From assembly GCA_902702965.1 (NCBI GenBank), contig CACRXP010000177.1, positions 878,467 through 942,466 on the forward strand: a stretch of DNA of 64,000 bases, read 5' to 3'. The position numbers and the translations under genes were made by a program. Source of the stretch: Spirometra erinaceieuropaei. Its lineage: Eukaryota; Platyhelminthes; Cestoda; Diphyllobothriidea; Diphyllobothriidae. Positions within the stretch are counted from its first letter, which is position 1. The number at the start of each line of letters is the position of its first letter. The notes under the pieces are model-generated. The model searched no databases. It worked only from the letters and a program-made list of their open reading frames with translations, and had not been told where the DNA came from. Positions 1 to 12,180 of this stretch are shown in pieces.

Positions 1-1270
1 ACCTCGCCAGAAACGATGGTCGAACTGTCAGACTTTGAGTGCATCTGAAACTGCCCTCATGGGAGGTAAATAGGCTTGACACAGCGGAGAGTTAGAGAAA
101 CACGCCGAGCATTGCGGAGATGGCTGTCTGCAAAAAACTGATTCAAACCTACTTATACATCTCGTCTTATGAAGCTTCAATTGTAAGCCGACACCATCGA
201 TAACAATCGATTGCCAGATGTGAATCTACTGTTCAATAGGGGACTGCGATAGTGAATGGTTTGTGGACGTTTAAGTATGGAAATGCTCACAAACAAGGTT
301 CTTGGTCAGAATGTGCTGCTATAAAGGTTCTGAAATGGAGGCTGCCACTCTCTTCGATAATTAAGGAAATGGAACATATTATTTCGTAATTGCAGTTTTA
401 ACGGAATTCTACGCGGACTCCAGTCTGACGAATGGCCAGGTTACTGGCGTCTTAATCATACCGAGCACGATCACACAAACATCAACTAATAGGAGAAATA
501 CATTTATCCGAGTACGAGTGCGCACTCCCAGCAAATAGAAAGGAATGGGTACATTGTAACAAAAACAAAAACCTCAGAGTTCTACAAAATAAACTTCAGG
601 AAAACTCCTGGCGAGTTTAGATATAAGATAACGAGCATTCCGTAACAACCGTATGGGATATTTACGAAGTATTTATGACTTACTTGTCATTTAATTCGGA
701 TTCGATTTTTGCACTTTAGAGGACATAAGTTAAATTGCATTCTGATTTATGGCAAGTATTGTTATAGTAACCCAGTTATTAATTTTTCTTGTTTAGAAGG
801 AGGCTTATTTTAGAGTAGCCGGGCCCGACAGTGTTTGAGTAATGCACACCCTTATGCGCATAACTGTAACTTTATGAATAAGCCTAAAAACATGTAAAGT
901 GAAATTCAAATATCTGTGATTTTGCCAAAATCTGGACAGTTTTATCTCAGATGATTATCAAATTCTGATAAAAAAATTTCAGCACTTTTAGACATCAATC
1001 GAAGTATACGATAATATTTGCTCCCAAAAGCATTCCATGGAGCGCATAAAAGGCTTTGATAAAAGGTAATAGGTTTACAATTCTGCTGTCTGTAGTGCTG
1101 AAAATATTACAGTTCAGTAGCGCATCAAACATCGTTTAGCTAACGAAATGAACCTGTTGCACACAGGTTAGGAGAGGAATTTCTGGGCTTTGGTCTAATT
1201 ATTGGCAAAAACTGTCATATATGCTTATTTGGATTTGCTTACAGGAATTAGGCTAGCTCTCAGGCCGTAC
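1..1270. other. unassigned intergenic DNA
   Basis: AT-rich sequence with no ORF or repeat that I can assign. The first ~35 bases resemble the right end of repeat family L (ending GAACTGTCA), so the window may begin at the edge of an L copy. The match is too short to call. Confidence 0.4.
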
Positions 1271-1274
1271 CCTA

Positions 1275-1810
1275 TTCGACAAGACCGTGTAATACCATCA
1301 AGTTTGACGAGGTCTAAATTCTCGCAGCCGTTGAGAGCCGCGTAGACCGCGAACTGCTGGAATAAAGCATCTCCGTACCTTACTCGAGTAACAGACGCAA
1401 CGAACTTCCGCTTTCATATATCCTGTGATGGGATGTTGCATGAGCACAATAAGTGGACGCGCGGAGGAGGGGTGCGGACGACCAACACTTCCGTTGAGAG
1501 CGAAACGAACTGCTGAGTATTCCACAGCCCAGTAATCAATAATGGTAATGAATGAACAGCCGTCAGCGATTGGCCTCCGGACCGACAGGCTGTCATAGCA
1601 TCAAATACGAACCCCAACGACGAATGCGAGTGCCGTTACTTATTATAGGCTTGTGGATGTCGGACATATTTTTCCTATAAATACTGTATTCCTCGAGTAG
1701 ATACTGCGATTTGTTGTGACTGTCTGATGGTGGGTTCGAGTAGGAATCTAAAACGTCAGGCCAAATGTTTTAACTATCGCACCTTACTCTCCACAAATTC
1801 ACTTATGTAT
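1275..1810 (+). mobile_element. PLE 3' end, lineage P1, decayed
   Basis: With several frameshifts and stops, the + strand translates to the last part of a Penelope-like ORF. It aligns with the C-terminal half of the GIY-YIG domain and tail of the intact copy at 52.6-54.7 kb and of the copy at 13.7-16.4 kb: an 'IKFDE...ILA' stretch, then an 'IIA...P' tail. The ORF remnant is followed by a CCTATAAATACTG box and by the PLE terminal hairpin motif at 1724-1760 (CTGATGG, TTC/GAA-type stem, AAAACGTCAGG). The 5' portion (reverse transcriptase) is absent, so this is a 5'-truncated copy. It is non-functional. Confidence 0.7.
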
Positions 1811-2100
1811 ATGACTTCCTGGCTCATCGAAGTAGTCGTCCATTTTTTGCAAACCCATGAATAACTTTACAAAACTAGTAGCTTTGTGGTCCTCTGCAAT
1901 TCGGCTGCCAAAACTTTATTGTGTAAGCACATTCCGATATTGAGCGACGTACTTACCATGGCAACATATTCTTCAATACGCATAGGTTAACAAGCCTCTT
2001 CCATAAATTCGTATAAAAAATTCAAAATACAGTTTACCGAGCATGCGTTAGCTTTCGATAAATTATCTTCAGGGCTTTACATTTGCATTGTTATCGGAAT

Positions 2101-2510
2101 GATTAATAAAAGTGCGGGCAAGTGGAAGTTATTCTATAGCAGTAGTTTTGAGGTGTGGTTGGATGAAGTAAAAAACAGAATTACTGTCAGTTGCAGGGAG
2201 AAGAAGGAAATGGTGGGCACTGGGACGGGTAATTATACGCTGATGGCTGACATGGTGATTTTGGCCCATGATAACTGTGGGGCCTGTACGAGGTTCCTCT
2301 GGGCGCATACTGAAATGATTAATAAACAAATGCGAGCAAGTGGAATTTATTCTATAGCAGTAGTTTTGACGTGTGGGTAGAAGAACTAAAAAAAACAAAA
2401 TTACTATCAGTTGCAGGGGGAGGGAGTGGTAGGCAATGGGGCGGATGACTGGCGTGGTGACTTTGGCCCATGATAACTGTGGATCCTGTACGAAGTTCCT
2501 CTGTGCGCAT
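2101..2510 (-). repeat. 216-bp direct tandem duplication at the PLE tail
   Basis: Two head-to-tail copies start with GATTAATAAA at 2101 and 2317. They share blocks such as CAAGTGGAA..TATTCTATAGCAGTAGTTTTGA and GGCCCATGATAACTGTGG, with roughly 15-20% divergence by eye. On the minus strand both encode the extreme C-terminus of the adjacent PLE ORF ('CAQRN.VQ.PQLSWAK'). The duplication therefore copied the 3' end of the element. Confidence 0.8.
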
Positions 2511-4790
2511 AAAACGGGTTTATATAGCCTGGTTGCTCCCACCTCTGCAGTTGCCAACAGACACTGTCCAAGTGATTTTGACGGAACCTGTAAATCACTC
2601 GAAAGGCCTGTCAGGCATCTACACAGTAATTTTTCTATCATATGTGCGAGGGTAGAGCTGTTAGCCTTCTTTCTTTGACCCTTTCCTAACTACGCTGCAA
2701 GGCATTCTCACATTCTTTTGGATAAACGCCGGCTGGTGCGACCGATATATTCTGCCACACACGAGCTGACGAAAAAGTAAATGCACATAGAGGTGATTTG
2801 GGGAGGGGGGGGGTAGTTTGTCCTTGAGCTCTCCGTATGGGATGGGATTAAAATAGGAGATTACACGGATATCAGCTGCTAAAAAAGCGTGATGCAGCTT
2901 GAGTTAGGCGTCTTCTTAGAAGCTCCCTCGGTCCGTCCACCTGAAATGGAACCCTGATGAAAAGCTTTTTTGTCGGCAGCGTCGGTTACTTTGGTAGTCT
3001 TGCGGTCATGTACCCAGCGTTGAAGCACTCCAATTATGATATACACATTTTCTACAACTGTAAGGTCGTTTTTCAATGCCATCAGCCGTGCACATCCTGA
3101 TTAGTATTTTTGTCAAACAACGGACTAGATAACGCCTCATGTTTAACGGTAAGAAATTTTCAAAATTGGTGTACTGCCCGGACAAGGTCTTTTTTCGATA
3201 GGTATCACATCGAATACTACCGTCTGGCCTACTCAAAAAGGCATCCAAGAAAACGGAGCGATCCTGATTGCTCTTCTTTCAGCATGAATTTGATTGGTGT
3301 GCATACATGACTGATATCATCTAGCAGAACTGAAACGTTGTTTTGTTCAGGTGCAATAGTAAATATATCATCCGCGTATCGCCAATAGTAGTTCAGTCCA
3401 CTGATCTGGCGAACAAGACAGAAAGCTTCAAGTTTGCTCACGACTTTGTTCGCCAAAATGGGATGAAAGGATGAGACTGCAGCCAATTCGGCCATTCATC
3501 TATGAAAATTGTTGTTAAATAGAAACTCTACGTTTGAGGTTCATCTCACCAACACTTCCTTAAGTGCGTCCACCGATATTGCGTTATCCTGATGATTAAA
3601 GACGAATTCACTGGGTTATTTGACGGTTTCGATGAGCGTTGTGTTCGTAAAAGGAGACGAAACGTCTGGCGAAAGCATAACATTCCCGCTAGGATCAAGA
3701 TCCTTCACGCCGTTAACGAATTTAAATGTACCTTAATAGTTGGGTGGTGCCAGCTTTTACTTTATGGGTTCAATTTTCACTGCAAGCCATTTTACTACCG
3801 CATGGAACTGTGAGTTTCTCATGTACAAGATTGGACGAATCAGTGTGCCATCCTTGCGGATCTTTGGCAAGTCAATTAACCGCGATATATACGTGCCGAC
3901 GGGTCAGAGACGCTCTGGGTCGCGTTCGCTATGAAACCATTCGTTTGAAGTCTTTTCAAACGGGCAGCCAACTGTGGTTCAGATTCATCTGTTCGACTCT
4001 TCAAATTCTATTCGGCCTTTATCCGCCTTTCGAACTTTTCCTGGTCCGACATTATTGATTGTATTTGTAATAGACTGTAATATAGTCGCCCCTGCCTATC
4101 AAAGCAACACGAGTTCCCTTATCTGGTCTCGTTACTGAAATATTTTTTTCTGCCGGAATTGTTTTAATTTCTCAGAATGTGACTTCACCGGTAAGCCTCG
4201 GCATTTCTGGCCATTGTTCAGGAACTGACAAAAGGAGTTGACTGACGTGGACTCAAGGTGATGCACGCTCTCTGACGAAACCGGCTGAATGTCATGTGTC
4301 TTATTTATGAAGTTCTCGAATTGTGTCTTTAGTTCTGTCTGTTTGGGTTTCTGCCGGAGAGAGCATAACATGGAGCCAAGGAATACGACTTCAGTCAACG
4401 TTTTGTCGAGTGATACAGACGATTAATCATGTAAGTACCGACTTGGGTCTTCGGAAAGCTTCGATTATGATCGGCCTTCGTGTACACTTCGAAAAGGGAA
4501 CGTCATTTTTATTTCCCCAAGTTTTTCCGCAATAGACTGCGCATAGCTCTCGAATTCATGTCTCTCCTTGTCATCCAGGTGATCGAGTATTACCGCTCGC
4601 TCCCACACGTGAAGCCTTATTTCCTTTATCTTTATGCAGGCGGTCTCGAGTTAATTTTCGGCATCTGTTTTTAAAGTATCAGAGGTGATAGCTGTCGCAG
4701 TGCACTCCAGTAGGACTTCGGGTATTCGTTTCGCTCGAGGCACTGCCCAATAAGCCCAGTCCGTTCGTTCGCCTCCAAAAGTTTGATGCT
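2480..4790 (-). pseudogene. PLE reverse transcriptase/GIY-YIG pseudogene, lineage P2
   Basis: Decayed Penelope-like retroelement read right to left. In order on the minus strand: an N-terminal region (4790-4130); a fingers motif 'TRPDKGTRVALI' near 4110; 'KIRKDGTLIRPILYMRNS..H' near 3840; a thumb/palm block resembling 'DVSSLFTNIP' near 3640; and the catalytic palm 'YWRYADDIFTI' with 'IKFML..EQSGSLRFLGC' at 3270-3400. The GIY-YIG endonuclease follows at 2690-2790 ('MCIYFFVSSC..EYIGRTSRRLSKRM'), then a C-terminal 'LLATAEVGATRLYKPVLCAQ' block at 2490-2560. Many stops and frameshifts interrupt it, so it is dead. The active-site YADD and the C-terminal block differ from the P1 copies (YVDD), so two PLE lineages are present. 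PLEs copy RNA to DNA at an endonuclease nick. The lineage name is mine. Confidence 0.8.
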
Positions 4791-4984
4791 GAATCGTAGG
4801 TCCCCACTACGGGACGTTTGGGTTGTTTCAAATATACTAATTGAGGGCGCTCGTCGACATCACTTAACGGTCAATGGATTCTCCCTTGCATCACAGGGGA
4901 AGCGTCGTAATGGGAGCTTCACGGACGGAGCAGCGCGTCAGACAGCAAGCTGGAAAAAAACAGAAATTATTTTATTTCTACCAA

Positions 4985-5232
4985 AAGCCTTGGCATACGC
5001 TAATTACAAACCAGTAAATCACGGGCTCGTTTTTCTGTCGGTTGCGATCGGGAATGTACAAAGGTACAGGGGCGATCCCCCACAGGAAAATGATCCCGTG
5101 GCTCAGTGGTTAGAGCTGTTTGAATTCTAACTAACGCGTCGCAAGTTCGAGCCCCGGGTGTTCCACACTTCGGGGTTGGGTCCGAATGGCTGACGACGAC
5201 TAATAAGCCAGAAATGGCCATTTCATTCTTCC
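4985..5232 (+). mobile_element. tRNA-derived SINE, with an inverted partial copy upstream
   Basis: A tRNA-like head carries an RNA polymerase III A box at 5099-5109 (TGGCTCAGTGG) and a B box at 5143-5153 (AAGTTCGAGCC). It is followed by the family body (GTGTTCCACACTTCGGGG, then CTGACGACG, then AAGCCAGAAATGGCCATT) and ends near the CCTTGTCTTTG block. A minus-strand copy of the SINE 5' end lies just upstream (5060 down to 4985; ACCGACAG and CGAGCCCGTG on the complement), so this is an inverted pair. At least six more copies occur in the window. Confidence 0.8.
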
Positions 5233-5239
5233 TTGTCTT

Positions 5240-5865
5240 TGACGATTATAACATACCTCTCTGGTTCTAATACAAATACCCGCCTCAATCCCTCCACCTG
5301 ACACTGACAGCATTTTTGTTTTATTTCTTTATTCATCTCCACTCCAAATCTGCCGCTGCTGATAAACGTCTACTTGCCCTGGCCTTTTTTAATCATTTGG
5401 ATAGCAATATAAATTTCCAGGCCTGAAGAGAATTTGTCTAAAGGTAACGGTTGCTCGCCAAACTGTCTTTTGAACTTATCCCTGAACTTTCTGCTGTTAG
5501 CTTGTCTGTTTTAGGACATCAAACGAAACTCAAATTCAGTTGGTGTTGTATGGAAATCTTAATCGCAATTTCAAATGGTTTGTTCGTAATTCTTACCGCC
5601 TGCGTTAATGCACCAATGTTAATCACACACGCAATAGTTTGTATGCAAAGGTAATTCGTTTATGGGCCTTTATGGGAAGTTGGCAGTTGTGAATCACGTG
5701 GTGTACTACGGCCAAGCTGGAGGTGACTTACCTTCATACTTTGCTAAAGTTATCTAGACTTGCACCGAATCTTCTTAATCTTCTCCTCCCACACTTACCG
5801 TGATCAAAAGGTAGACCAAAGTCAGGATGACAATAGGTGGACGTGGGTGCGGTGGCAGTCAGAGC
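5240..5865. other. unassigned DNA
   Basis: No recognisable gene or repeat. Short ORFs here have no family signature. Confidence 0.4.
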
Positions 5866-5867
5866 TA

Positions 5868-6911
5868 CAGTAGGTGGGCTAACTCATGAAATGTCAACCG
5901 AAATTCCGAAATGCTTTTTATTTCCGAAAAGATTTATTAGTTGTAAAACTAATCCTCATGTAGCATAACTATATAATAATCCATTTACCTCCATATTCCG
6001 ACTTTCTAACGAACTTCTTCCTGCTGCATGCAAAAACCATACCCAGTAAAAAATGACTGCTTAATTAGCATGCATGTTTCTCATTGATTTTCGATGCCCT
6101 AAGAAAACAATTATATTTCATGGAAAACATGCATAAAAATCTTCATTCTTTAGTTCCTTCGCTAGAAAGTTATGCTAATAAGCCAGAAATGGCCATTCCG
6201 GTCTCCCTTGTCTTTGTCGGTATCATCTCAGTTATGCGTTTGTTTAAATTTTTTCTCGAAAAAATCTTTTAATTGGGCATTAAACGTTTTATATTGTGCG
6301 ATTTTTTAATAACGTAGAATGGCATTCATAAAACGTAATGCCTTTGCATTTACCAGTGTGGCTTGTAAAGTAAACAATATAGCTCAAATCCACTGCAAAA
6401 TTTTGTGAACCCCATATATTCTCCTCTTCATACTGTAGAGGAATGTATGGCTTTCAGTACCCGGAATATAAACTGCTTGTATATCGCAAACTCCGAATGC
6501 AAGTGCAAAGAGAAGTTAAGTTCAGCATTACTCGCGAATCAAAAAAGTATTAATATACTGAAAAATACCCTTTCTTCGAGTATAAAATTTAAAAAAACGC
6601 ATGATTTTCTGGCGAATGAACTAAATAATGAATATTTTTGTGCATGTTTTCCATGAAATATAATTACATTTTAAGGGCATCGAAGGTCAATGAGAAACAT
6701 GCATTCTAATAAAGCAGTCATTTTTACTGGGTACGATTTTTGCATGCAGCAGGAAGAATTTTGTTAGAAAGTCGGCATATGGAGTTAAGTGAATTATTAT
6801 ATAGTTAAACTGCTCTATGATTAGTTTAATAGCCCCATTTAATGAATATTTTCGAAACAAAAACGTACTTCGGAATTATGGTTGACATTTCATGAATTAG
6901 CTCACTCACTG
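5868..6911. mobile_element. TA-flanked long-TIR element, family M copy 1
   Basis: A 1,044-bp element begins CAGTAGGTGGGC and ends with its approximate inverse (CTCACTCACTG), with TA on both sides (5866-5867 and 6912-6913). The terminal inverted repeats are about 275 bp (5868-6140 against 6640-6911); for example ATTTCATGGAAAACATGCATAAA on the left is matched inverted near 6640. No transposase is seen, so it is non-autonomous. TA duplication and a CAGT start fit Tc1/mariner-type mobilisation, which is an inference. A 60-bp piece of SINE tail (AAGCCAGAAATGGCCATTCC) sits inside it at 6174-6235. Confidence 0.8.
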
Positions 6912-7137
6912 TAAATAGACTGCGCGCACTTCGTACAGGTGAATGTGTCTCTGACCCCACGCGCAGGAGCGGAGCCACCGATCGCACAGATGTCAGTGTT
7001 GTTGAGGGCACAGTAAAAAGTGATTCCCATGGTCTGCTTTTCAGACTGGCGTTCCGCGTCAGTTGGTAACCTACGAAGCCGCTAGCGTACCTTAGAAATC
7101 AACGCAATCAGTAATGAACCGATTTGCCGTGCAGACT

Positions 7138-9043
7138 GAATCCACCGCAGCATCTGAGTTCTTCTCTTTCTGCTCTATCTCATCATGGATTTGATTATCC
7201 GAGACAGACCAGCTATATATTACATTTATCATTGTGACTCAGAAGTACAAATATCATATCTATCTTACTATGATTTGACGTACGAGCAAGTCATTGCTCA
7301 TTGCTCACTGCATGGGCACACAGCGGACGTCATCGGTTTCCATTGTCGTACCGACAGTCTTGGTATGTGAAGACCTAAGGGAGCAGTTTGCTGTGAGATC
7401 AGACAATGAAATGTACATCAGTCCACGTGGCTTGGGCTAGTCTTGATCCGACAGCAGCTTGCTGCCTAGGTGGACTCCGGCAGTAGCCAGAGACTGGCCC
7501 TGGTAGACAGCCAATCCGATGGATGAACATTGATAAGAACGTGACTGGGGGATGGCCCATTCATCACCAGCGCGTTCTGAAGTCATCCACTTGACACATC
7601 GGATATCAAAAAGCATGTGCCTCATCTGTCGTCGTGCCTAAGGATGGCAGACCGAAGGGTGAGTTTTCCACTCTGAGTCAGGCAGTGGGACCATTTTCAT
7701 TGCTACTTGTTTGGCTGGTTCAGGCACAAAACCTGCTCATTAGGGGGGGGGGAGAAAGTAGCCGATTTCGATTCGAAGGAGGAACGCATCTTTACGGCTA
7801 ATGAGCACATTTTTCCTCATTATAAGCTTGACTTTATTTTTTTTAAATACTGAATAAATTTCGCGTTGTGCTACAGGGAACCGTTACGATAGGGGACTTG
7901 CTACACAGCGTACTGGTAACTGCAAGTAATGGTGCCCGCCGCGTGTCCACGGAGTATGCCCATCACCTGTGCGAGCATTAAATTCCGGTTAGCACCCAGT
8001 CTCACTTCCCCTGTCCACCTCACTGTGATGCCAAGTTTATTTTAAGATGACTTGAGGGGAACTCGGGCTATTAGCTGACAAATCTAAACAGCCCGTCTAC
8101 GCGCGCCACACACGACCCGGTCTCCACTGACTGTACCGGACCCCCCTAAAGGCCGCTGGGATCCTACATAGAAAATGAGAAGATGAGACATTATAGCCTC
8201 ATCTATTTTAGCTCGACTGTCAGTAGCTGTTACCAGGACATGACCGCTGTGAGGAATACGGACTAATGGGGCCACAGAAGAGTGCTGGGTGTCGAAACGG
8301 AGCGATGTAGATGGGTCCACCAGGTTCCCGGTGTGCTTGGAGGGAACCGTGAAAGTACTGTTCATACGGACATGCAATCACCGTGGTTTTTTCTGGACTA
8401 ACAGACTCGAATGTCTTCGCCACAGCTACGGCGTGTGTCGCCGGCCATGATACTCAGGATACGTCACTCCTCGAACACGTGCAGCAAGAGACTGGTAAAA
8501 CTTCAAACAGCATGTCAAGGATTTTCAGCAAAAACAAGACCATTATGCCATTCTCAACAAATATAGAAATGCTAATCTTTTTCGGATTTATGTTACCTCC
8601 CGACGTGAACGAGGACAGAGGCTGCTTCCTCTCATAAATGACCAACTGCACTGAAGTGAAGCAGGACTACATCGGCTCATGACACACAGGTATGAGGCTG
8701 CCCGCCGCATGCTCTAGCCTTTAACTACTGTTGTATATAGACACGCCATGTCGGCGAATGAAATTTTCACGTCGCGACAGTAATTGTACCCAGTTTCATC
8801 GCTAGTTCATTGGGAGGCTCGGCCAGTCAACTGATGAGAAGGAGGTGCCCATCCTCACGCCAAACCAGCTCGTTCCTCACCATCATGAATTTGATCTGTT
8901 TTGAATCTCTTACGACGCGCCAAATGTCGGGGCTTGGAAGGCTGCCAACTGACGCACAGGCATGCTTCTTCGCAGAAATGAGATTAAAGCTGCGTTCAGT
9001 CGTTCTCATTTTTGACATCATGACATTGTCAGGTATGCCAAAA
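7138..9043. repeat. 1.9-kb tandem unit, copy 1
   Basis: This segment recurs from 9044 at an offset of 1,906 bp. Examples: GAATCCACCGCAGCATCTGA at 7138 against 9044; CAATCCGATGGATGAACATT at ~7505 and ~9425; GGCTTGGAAGGCTGCCAACTG at ~8933 and ~11228. On the minus strand, translated pieces are conserved between the copies ('PHSG..L.T.TDSRA..D.AIMSH', and 'GIPDNVMMSKMRT.E.SFNLISAKKHAC'). This suggests an old coding element of unknown family. I do not recognise the protein. Confidence 0.75.
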
Positions 9044-11341
9044 GAATCCAGCGCAGCATCTGAATTATTCTTATTTTTCTTCTCTATCTTATCATTCAGT
9101 AGCTTATCCGAGGCAAGCCAGCTGTATATTAAATTTATCATTGTGACTCAGAAATATAAATATCCCATCTATCTTACTATGATTTGACTTACGAGCAAGC
9201 CATTGCCCATTGCTCACTCCGTGGGCACACAGCGGATGTCATCGGTCGCCATGGTCGTAGCAACGGTCTTGATATGTGAAAACCTAAGGGATCAGTTTGC
9301 TGTGAAATAAGACAATGGCATGTATATCAGTCCACTTTGCTTGGGGCTAGTTTTGACCCGGCATCAACTTGACGCCTGGGTGGAATCCCGCAGTGGCGTG
9401 AGACTGGCACCTGGTGGACAGCCAATCCGATGGATGAACATTGATAAGAACTTGGCCTGGGATGACCCATTCACCACTAGCGCGTTCTGAAGTCATCCAC
9501 TTGACCCATCGGATATCAAACAGCATGGGTCTCTTCTGCCGTTGTACCTAAGGATGGCAGACCAAAGGATGGGTTTTACAATCTTTGTCAGGCAGTAGGC
9601 CCATTTTCACTGCCAACTGTTTGTCCGGTTCAAGCATAAAACCTGCTCATGAGGGGGGGGAAGTAGCCGATTTACATTGGGAGGAGGAACGCATCCTTAC
9701 GGCTAATGAGGGCATTTTTCACCATTATAAGCCTGACACCGTTTCCTTAAAAGTATTGAATAAATGTGGAATTGTATTACAGGGACCCGTCACGATAGGG
9801 GACTTGCTACACAGCGTACGGGTAACCGCAGGCGACGGTGCCCGCCGCGTGTCCACGGAGTATGCCCATCACCAGAGGATTGTGCGAGCATTAAACTATT
9901 TTAAGATGACTTGAGGCAGGTTCGGGATGTTAGCTGACAAATCTAAACAGCTTGTCTGCGCGTGCCACATACAACCCGGCCTTCATTTCCTGTGCCGGAC
10001 CCCCGCTAAGGCTACTCGGATCCCACATAGGTGACGATGTAGTAAAGACAGATTGAAAATGAGACATTATAGCCGGATCTGTATTAGCTCGACTGTCAGT
10101 AACGGTTGCCAGGATTTGACCGCTGTGAGGAGTACGAACTGGTGGGGCCACAGAAGAGAGCTTGGTGTCGGAAGGGAGCGATGTAGGGGGGGGGGTCCAC
10201 CAGGTTCTTCGGTGTGCTTGGAGGGAACCGTTAAAGTAGTGTTCATACGTACGTACAATCATCGTGATTTTGTCCGGACAAACAGGCTCAAATATCTTCG
10301 CTACATCTACGACGTGTGTCCCCGCCCATGATACCCAGAATTCCACACTCCTCTCTCCCACACAGCAAGAGACTAGTAAAACTTCAAACAGCATGGCAAG
10401 GATTTTCAGAAAATACAAGCCTATTATGCCCATTTTGCGTTACCTAGAGGTGGCCTATATACGACGGGTAAAACCAGACCATTGTAAACAGTTGGAACAC
10501 TTGGTTAATTTAACATTGCCGTGGTAGCCTCTAGCCCCGTGATTGCCCTTCCCCACTCATTTTTTCGCTCGTTAACGCCCCCCTTTTTCACTTTCTTCCC
10601 CTACGGCCTTTGAGTAAATAACTTTATCGATTAGCCAGCTTTACCCAGAACCCTGACCTCGCTGTTTCTGCATTGATTTTCTGCATGAATTCAAATCTGT
10701 TCTATTCTTCCCACTCGATATCTATGCTATGAAGCGACAGGACGCAGCTGACGAGCCGTCGTGAAATTTTTCGGCACCATTTAATCTTGCCCTACTTGCC
10801 TACTTCAGCTTCGTACAGGGGACAAAATGGTTCAAATATTATGCCATTCTCAAAAAAATATAGAAATGCTAGTCTTTTTTCGGATGTATGCTGCCTCCCA
10901 ACATGAACGAGGACAGAGGCTGGTTATCCTCATAAACGACCAAATGCACTGAAGTGAAGAGTGACTACACCGGCTCATGGCATCAAAGTATCAGGCTGCC
11001 CGTCACATGCTCTGGCCTTTATCTACTGTTGGACATAGACACACCAGGTCGGCAATTGAAATTTTTTCGTCGCGACAGTGATTGTACCCAGTTTCATCGC
11101 TGGTTCATTGGGAGGCCAGGCCAGTCAACTGATGAGAAGGAGGTGCCCATCCTCACGTCACACCAGCTCATTCCTCACCATCATAAATCTAAAGTATTTT
11201 GAGTCTGTCACGACGCGCCAAATGTCGGGGCTTGGAAGGCTGCCAACTGACGAACAGGCATGCTTCTTCGCAGAAATGAGATTAAAGCTGCATTCACTCG
11301 TTCTCATTTTTGACATCATGACATTGTCAGGTATGCCAAAA
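9044..11341. repeat. 1.9-kb tandem unit, copy 2, with an insertion
   Basis: Direct head-to-tail repeat of 7138-9043 with moderate divergence. It is lengthened by a 406-bp insertion at 10431-10836. Homology ends around GTATGCCAAAAGA (11335), the same point at which copy 1 runs into copy 2, so the unit boundary is well defined. The minus-strand ORF stretch around 9930-10433 is longer and less broken than its counterpart in copy 1 (8084-8377). Confidence 0.75.
10431..10836. mobile_element. 406-bp insertion of unknown class with 9-bp TSD
   Basis: Compared with the empty site in unit 1 (~8541, ATTATGCCATTCTC), unit 2 carries 406 extra bases between two copies of TATTATGCC (10422-10430 and 10837-10845). 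The ends show a short inverted similarity (CCATTTTG at the left, CAAAATGG near the right), but no ORF, tRNA box or poly-A that would assign a class. Confidence 0.65.
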
Positions 11342-11461
11342 GACAGGCCGCCCTTATTGTAGTCTGTCGCAGGCAGTGGAGACCCGACCATCTGTGCTAT
11401 GCCTAGGTAATTTTTTCGGCTTTTTGAGGTACTATAATCACGGAAAAAGAAGATGCTTTCA

Positions 11462-11980
11462 CTGGAACGTGAAGTTTATTGGCTTAACATTTCGGGTTCT
11501 CACTCGAGCGCATCATCAGAGACAGCGCTGATAGGGGTTGTGGAGGGCGAAGACTGCAGTGCTTGTAGTCAGTAGCTGTTGTGGGACTGCATGCGTACTA
11601 CAATTAACAGCTCTCGCTGTCACCACTGAGAGTCGTAGTTGATGCGATGTGGGCTCATCAGTCCGCGTCTTAGTCGGTAATTGCCGCCTTTTCATCATCC
11701 GTGTAAGATGTTGGCGTGGTAGCGACTTAACGATTTGGCCCACAGTCACTGTGATTGTTGCTAACCGGCAAGGCGGCTTCCGCTTGTCCTAACCCTGCCT
11801 TGCTATCAGAATATTACGAAACTCGAAGAAGCCACTAACGAAGGCGCAGTGGAAGTTTGCTCCTCTGTGCGAACATTTCACGCACAAGTCGCCGCTGTCA
11901 GGCCTTCCTCTCGAGACAGTAGTGTGCAGAACTGCTTGCGATAGTCGGACTACCGCGCAAAAACCAATGAAACGCATTTT
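11462..11980 (-). mobile_element. PLE 3' end, P1-related subfamily P1b
   Basis: On the minus strand, 11720 down to 11462 matches 29440-29665 (+): CATCAACTACGAC, then GCGAGAGCT, ending in the PLE terminal motif. The motif is CTGATGA, stem CGCTC..GAACC, CGAAATGTTAAGCCAATAAA. A short Cys-containing translation lies upstream (11977-11790, 'CVKCSHRGANFHC') and may be the end of its ORF, but I cannot confirm that. Confidence 0.6.
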
Positions 11981-12065
11981 TTATGAGTACATGATACGGA
12001 CTGTTCAATCCTTTTCCCATCATGTCAGATCGATCGCATTGAGACCTTAAGCGTCTGAGAAGTGT

Positions 12066-12180
12066 CTTTAAAAGCATATGCAATCTAATACGAGTGGAAC
12101 TTACAAAGCGTTTGATAGGCGACTTTAAAGGCATATGCAATCGAATGCGAGTGGGACTTGCAAAGCAGTTCGCGAAGCGA
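12066..12180. repeat. 57-bp tandem repeat, two copies
   Basis: CTTTAAAAGCATATGCAAT at 12066 and CTTTAAAGGCATATGCAAT at 12123 begin two 57-bp units with similar following sequence (CGAGTGG.ACTT.CAAAGC). On the minus strand the period is a multiple of three and gives a 19-residue repeat ('TRIRLHM.LK'). Coding status is unproven. Confidence 0.7.

Noticed and set aside
2129..2641. Independent 170-codon minus-strand gene
   Set aside because: It is the decayed C-terminus of the P2 PLE plus its tandem duplicate.
5095..5160. Functional tRNA gene
   Set aside because: A and B boxes are present but the acceptor and anticodon arms do not pair, and the sequence recurs with a conserved non-tRNA tail, so it is a SINE.
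8084..8423. Protein-coding gene on the minus strand in the 7-11 kb unit
   Set aside because: Frames break between the two tandem copies and no start, splice signal or family motif is visible. Described as repeat instead.
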